Source: UMGS172 sp045546915
Lineage (GTDB): Bacteria > Bacillota > Clostridia > Oscillospirales > Acutalibacteraceae
Direction: 5' to 3'
DNA: 64,000 nucleotides
Assembly (NCBI GenBank): GCA_045546915.1
Contig: JAZQDU010000012.1
Coordinates: forward strand, 1 to 64,000
The notes beneath the pieces were generated by a model, which did no database searches, was not told the DNA's origin, and worked only from the letters and a program-made list of their open reading frames with translations. The translations under genes were made by a program, and so were the position numbers. This document shows positions 60,373 through 64,000 of this stretch, piece by piece. The first letter of the stretch is position 1. The number at the start of each line of letters is the position of its first letter.

Positions 60373-60855
60373 ATGACACAGGGTGTAGTTTTAGCACTTA
60401 TAGGTGCAGCATTGGCAACTGCTTTGGCAGGTATTGGCTCGGCAAAGGGCGTAGGTAAAGCAACAGAGGTTGGTATGGGTGTTTTGTCAGAAAACCCCTC
60501 TATGTTTGGTAAACTTCTTGTTCTTGAACTTCTTCCCGGTACTCAGGGCCTTTACGGATTTATTATTACGTTTATGATTCTTATCAACATTGGTGTTCTC
60601 GGCGGAGATGCTGCAGCAGTTACTACTGCTCAAGGATGGCTTTATTTTGCCGCTTCGTTGCCTATTGGTATTGGCGGTCTTTTCTCCGGTATCGCTCAGG
60701 GTAATGCTGCTGCAACAGGTATAGCACTTTGTGCAAAAAGACCTTCAGAATTCTCCAAGGCAATGGTTTCGACCACACTTGTTGAAATTTATGCACTTCT
60801 TGCATTCATCGTATCGCTTCTTTCGGTTATTGCAATAGGCGGTATCGGTGTTTGA
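60373..60855 (+). CDS. ntpK: V-type ATPase proteolipid subunit K
   Basis: 160 residues, four membrane helices in two hairpins: IGAALATALAGIGSAKGVG and GLFSGIAQGNAAATGIALC. The ion-binding Glu is in LLVLELLPGTQGLYG-like and TTLVEIYALLAF segments, so both hairpins keep a carboxylate. Pro/Gln and Glu residues around them (LPGTQG) resemble Na+-type rings, but the ion cannot be decided by eye. Confidence 0.95.
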   Translation: MTQGVVLALIGAALATALAGIGSAKGVGKATEVGMGVLSENPSMFGKLLVLELLPGTQGLYGFIITFMILINIGVLGGDAAAVTTAQGWLYFAASLPIGIGGLFSGIAQGNAAATGIALCAKRPSEFSKAMVSTTLVEIYALLAFIVSLLSVIAIGGIGV

Positions 60856-60882
60856 TAACTTGTTGTAAAGGATTGAATGTAA

Positions 60883-61458
60883 ATGACCGCAAGTGAAAAA
60901 ATTGCACAGCGCATTTTAAATGATGCTGAAATTGAGTCGAAAGAGATTATCGCTTTGGCAAAAAAAGAAGCTGAAAATATAATTTCAGAAGGCAAACAAA
61001 AGGCTGAAGAGTTATTAACAGAACTTAAAAGTGATGCTCAAAAGAAAGCTGACGCAGTTGACGAGTCGGCTGCATCTTATGCAAAACTTTCGGTTAGAAA
61101 CGCTGTGTTGCTCAAAAAAAGAGAGGAGATTGAAAAAACTCTCCTTGCTTTAGAGCAGTATTTGGTTTCGTTGCCTTTGGATGAGTATTTTGATGTACTC
61201 TCAAGCCTTGCAAAACGTTATGCAAACGGTGAAAAAGGTGTAATGGTTTTAAACAGTAATGATTTAAAACGCAAATCGGCCGATTTTGTTGTGGCAATGG
61301 CTGAGCTTAACATCACTATATCGAACGAAGCTGACGACTCGATAGTTGGTGGATTTATTTTGAAATATAATGATATCGAGCAAAATGCTGATTTTAAAGC
61401 ACTTATTGCAGAGAAAAAAGAGGAATTGACCGATATTGTTAACAAAGAACTGTTTTAA
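60883..61458 (+). CDS. ntpE: V-type ATPase subunit E
   Basis: 191 residues: long N-terminal helix (KIAQRILNDAEIESKEIIALAKKEAE) and a globular C-terminal domain (GGFILKYNDIEQNADFKALI). Peripheral stalk, paired with NtpF. Confidence 0.92.
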   Translation: MTASEKIAQRILNDAEIESKEIIALAKKEAENIISEGKQKAEELLTELKSDAQKKADAVDESAASYAKLSVRNAVLLKKREEIEKTLLALEQYLVSLPLDEYFDVLSSLAKRYANGEKGVMVLNSNDLKRKSADFVVAMAELNITISNEADDSIVGGFILKYNDIEQNADFKALIAEKKEELTDIVNKELF

Positions 61459-61474
61459 AAGGTAGGTGACTTTA

Positions 61475-62425
61475 ATGCTTATGTCCTGGGGCTTTTCGGT
61501 TGGAAATGTTCGCGCAAGGGAAGGCTCTCTTTTAAAAAGGCAGGATTTGTTGGAGTTGGCTGCTTTTAGTAACGAAAAACAACTTGTTCAAGCGTTGCTT
61601 GATAAAGGATTTGGTAAAACTGCTACCGAAATTGAACAAATGGTTAAATCGGAAACAGATGATTTGTGGGAATATGTAAAAACTACTGCTGCCAAATTTT
61701 CGGTTTTCGCCCCATTTTTGCTTGACAACGACTATCACAACATAAAGGTCGTTATAAAGGGAGTTTTGTCCGGAAAAGAATATAAGCATCTTTTATTGTC
61801 TCCTTCGGTTATTGATGTGGAAGTTCTTCAAACAGCTATAAAGGAAAAGAAATTTTCGTTGTTGCCTGAGTTTTGCGCTCAAGATGTAAGCGATGGCTAT
61901 TCGTTGCTTGCTGCAACTTCAGATGCTCAACTTGTAGATGGAATATTAGACAAAAGTCGCATGAAAGCATCGTTGAATTTGGTAGAAAATGCGTCAGGTG
62001 TGCTTCGTGAATATATTGAAACCAAGGTGCTTTTTGAAAACATTAAGGTTGCCTTAAGAGGCGCAAAGGCGCAAAAGGATGCTGATTTTTATAACAAAAC
62101 GCTTTATTTTCCGGGGAACGAAACAGCGCTTAAAAATGCTGCTTTAGAAGGTGTGCAAGCGGTAGAGGAGTGGCTTTTGTCATTTGAAAAACCTGCCGCA
62201 GAAAGTCTTAAAAAATCATCGTCTGAGTTTGAAAAATATGTTGATAACCGACTTATGGCTATAATTAAAAAAGCAAAATATATAAGTCACGGGCCCGATG
62301 TTATTATAGCGTATGTATTTGCTAAATTAGCTGAAATAAGGGCGGTTTTGATGATTGCTTCGGGTATTCGTACCGAAGCGGGAGAAACTGCAATAAGAGA
62401 AAGACTGAGGGAACTTTATGATTAG
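61475..62425 (+). CDS. ntpC: V-type ATPase subunit C
   Basis: 316 residues, mostly helical, of the V-ATPase C/AC39 family linking the rotor to the ring (VGNVRAREGSLLKRQDLLELA at the start, ENIKVALRGAKA about 190, YVFAKLAEIRAVLMIASG near the end). ATG 61475 is 6 nt from TAGGTG; GTG 61466 and ATG 61481 are alternatives. Overlaps the next gene by 8 nt. Confidence 0.9.
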   Translation: MLMSWGFSVGNVRAREGSLLKRQDLLELAAFSNEKQLVQALLDKGFGKTATEIEQMVKSETDDLWEYVKTTAAKFSVFAPFLLDNDYHNIKVVIKGVLSGKEYKHLLLSPSVIDVEVLQTAIKEKKFSLLPEFCAQDVSDGYSLLAATSDAQLVDGILDKSRMKASLNLVENASGVLREYIETKVLFENIKVALRGAKAQKDADFYNKTLYFPGNETALKNAALEGVQAVEEWLLSFEKPAAESLKKSSSEFEKYVDNRLMAIIKKAKYISHGPDVIIAYVFAKLAEIRAVLMIASGIRTEAGETAIRERLRELYD

Positions 62426-62738
62426 AATTGCCGTTTTGGGAGATATTGACAGCATAAAGGGATTTTCAGCAGTTGGGCTCGATATTTTCCCGTGTACAGA
62501 TTACGATTCGGCGCATGAATCGTTTAAAAAGATAACCGACGGCGGTGTATATGGCGTTGTTTATGTTACCGAAGAATATGCCGAGTTATTGAAAAAAGAT
62601 ATTGCAAAGTTTGACGAGGTCATGAGCCCCGCCATTATCCCCATTCCGGGCATAAAAGGGAATACCGGTTACGGTATAAAAAGGCTCAGCGAATCGGTGG
62701 AAAAAGCCGTCGGTTCGGACATTATCTTTAATGATTGA
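62418..62738 (+). CDS. ntpG: V-type ATPase subunit F
   Basis: 106 residues, Rossmann-like F subunit (IAVLGDIDSIKGFSAVGLD, VVYVTEEYAEL, PAIIPIPGIKG), part of the central stalk. Named ntpG in Enterococcus. Confidence 0.93.
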   Translation: MIRIAVLGDIDSIKGFSAVGLDIFPCTDYDSAHESFKKITDGGVYGVVYVTEEYAELLKKDIAKFDEVMSPAIIPIPGIKGNTGYGIKRLSESVEKAVGSDIIFND

Positions 62739-62758
62739 GATGGAGTTGACTAAATAAA

Positions 62759-64000
62759 ATGGCTAACGGAACAATAGTTAAGGTTGCCGGTCCTCTTGTT
62801 ATCGCAGAGGGCATGCGTGACGCAAATATGTTTGACGTTGTGCGTGTAAGTGATTCAAAACTTATCGGTGAAATAATTGAAATGCACGGTGACCGTGCCT
62901 CAATTCAGGTTTATGAAGAAACTTCGGGATTAGGCCCCGGTGAAGAGGTTGTAAGTACGGGCATGCCGTTGTCGGTTGAATTGGGCCCCGGTCTTATAGG
63001 CTCGATTTTTGATGGTATACAGCGTCCTCTTGCAAAAATTATGGAGGTCAGCGGTACTAACCTTAATCGTGGCGTTGAAGTGCCTAAACTCGACCGTGAT
63101 AAAAAGTGGCATTTTAATCCTGCCGTAGCGGTGGGTGACGCCGTTAAATTCGGCGATACTTTGGGAACGGTTAACGAAACTGCTGTTGTACTTCATAAGG
63201 TTATGGCACCTAAAGGTGCAGACGGTGTTGTTGTAAGTATTTCAGAGGGAGATTACACTGTCGAACAAACAGTTGCAACCGTTAAAACCGAAAGCGGTGA
63301 GTTGGTTGAAGTAACGTTGATGCAACATTGGCCTGTTCGTGTAGGCCGTCCATATAAGAAAAAGTTATCACCGGATATTCCGCTTGTTACGGGTCAGCGT
63401 GTTGTCGACACTATGTTCCCAATTGCTAAAGGCGGTGTTGCCGCTGTTCCCGGTCCTTTCGGCTCGGGTAAAACGGTTGTTCAGCATCAGTTGGCAAAGT
63501 GGGCGGCCGCTGATATTATCGTTTACATCGGTTGCGGTGAACGCGGTAATGAAATGACCGATGTACTAAATGAATTCCCTGAACTTAAAGACCCAAGAAC
63601 AGGCAGTTCACTTATGGAAAGAACTGTGCTTATAGCCAACACTTCCGATATGCCTGTTGCGGCTCGTGAGGCTTCGATTTATACCGGTATTACCATTGCT
63701 GAGTATTTCAGAGATATGGGTTATACCGTAGCACTTATGGCTGACTCGACTTCTCGTTGGGCAGAGGCTCTTCGTGAAATGTCGGGTCGACTTGAAGAAA
63801 TGCCGGGTGAAGAAGGTTATCCCGCATATCTCGGTAGCCGTCTTGCTCAGTTCTATGAAAGAGCAGGTCGTGTTATTGTTAATGGCACGGAAGATACTGA
63901 AGGCGCATTGTCGGTTATTGGTGCGGTATCGCCTCCCGGTGGTGACATTTCCGAACCTGTTTCTCAGGCAACCTTGCGTATTGTCAAGGTCTTCTGGGGA
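62759..64000 (+). CDS. ntpA: V-type ATPase catalytic subunit A (partial)
   Basis: Open frame from ATG 62759 to the window end, 414 codons, with no stop. It begins MANGTIVKVAGPLVIAEGM and contains the Walker A loop GPFGSGKTVVQHQ (about residue 231), the ERGNEMTDVL segment and ALMADSTSRWAEALRE. About 175 residues remain outside the window. Catalytic, ATP-hydrolysing subunit. Confidence 0.96.
   Translation, partial: MANGTIVKVAGPLVIAEGMRDANMFDVVRVSDSKLIGEIIEMHGDRASIQVYEETSGLGPGEEVVSTGMPLSVELGPGLIGSIFDGIQRPLAKIMEVSGTNLNRGVEVPKLDRDKKWHFNPAVAVGDAVKFGDTLGTVNETAVVLHKVMAPKGADGVVVSISEGDYTVEQTVATVKTESGELVEVTLMQHWPVRVGRPYKKKLSPDIPLVTGQRVVDTMFPIAKGGVAAVPGPFGSGKTVVQHQLAKWAAADIIVYIGCGERGNEMTDVLNEFPELKDPRTGSSLMERTVLIANTSDMPVAAREASIYTGITIAEYFRDMGYTVALMADSTSRWAEALREMSGRLEEMPGEEGYPAYLGSRLAQFYERAGRVIVNGTEDTEGALSVIGAVSPPGGDISEPVSQATLRIVKVFWG

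Overview
The window reads as chromosome of a low-to-moderate G+C Gram-positive anaerobe of the class Clostridia (an Oscillospiraceae/Ruminococcaceae-like gut bacterium is my inference). The signs are a T-box leader, consensus sigma-A promoters with strong AGGAGG ribosome sites, SpoVT, LytR-CpsA-Psr and Mur proteins without lipopolysaccharide genes, a flavodiiron protein, class I fumarase split into two subunits, GTP-dependent PEP carboxykinase and an Ntp-type V-ATPase.

Layout. 0-0.5 kb: end of a repetitive, probably secreted protein and a 48-residue peptide gene. 0.6-2.5 kb: ZIP metal transporter and flavodiiron protein. 2.5-7.5 kb: T-box-controlled operon for aspartyl-tRNA synthetase fused to GatC, an aberrant GatA and a normal GatB. 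7.5-10.5 kb: AraC-type regulator, then a DUF1538 membrane protein with a PII-like protein. 10.5-13.5 kb (minus): a membrane tyrosine-phosphatase-like protein and the two fumarase subunits. 13.5-14.8 kb: possible small RNA and a membrane acyltransferase.

14.8-26.5 kb is a modular accessory region. Three copies of an intergenic repeat (about 14.9, 17.8 and 22.2 kb) separate a LysR/ceramidase-like pair, a G+C-richer metF-activase-metH methionine cluster, and a restriction-modification set with its XRE controller. Each repeat carries a short copy of the ribosome site and first codons of the spoVT gene at 26 kb. 26.6-33 kb: a hydrolase and a five-gene minus-strand operon (murD, two M42 peptidases, GNAT, PLP enzyme).

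33-37.3 kb: sugar ABC transporter mglBAC with a small repeat protein. 37.4-41 kb: alaS, HIT protein, phosphoribosyltransferase. 41-50.5 kb: leucine-rich-repeat lipoprotein, nth, a membrane-anchored SbcCD/YhaON pair, LCP protein, acetyltransferase, xpt and paired half-size chromate-type transporters. 50.6-57.8 kb: small unknown gene, pckG, and a wall-synthesis operon (hydrolase, murF, ddl) ending in a cation efflux gene. 58-64 kb: V-ATPase operon in the order F-I-K-E-C-G-A, cut by the window end.

The observations I rate highest are the GatA that lacks both amidase serines next to an AspRS-GatC fusion and an intact GatB, and the spoVT-derived repeats that bracket the accessory cassettes. No tRNA, rRNA, CRISPR array or transposase gene was found. 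All positions come from reading the sequence by eye and from ORF arithmetic; homopolymer-dependent statements deserve a check on reads.
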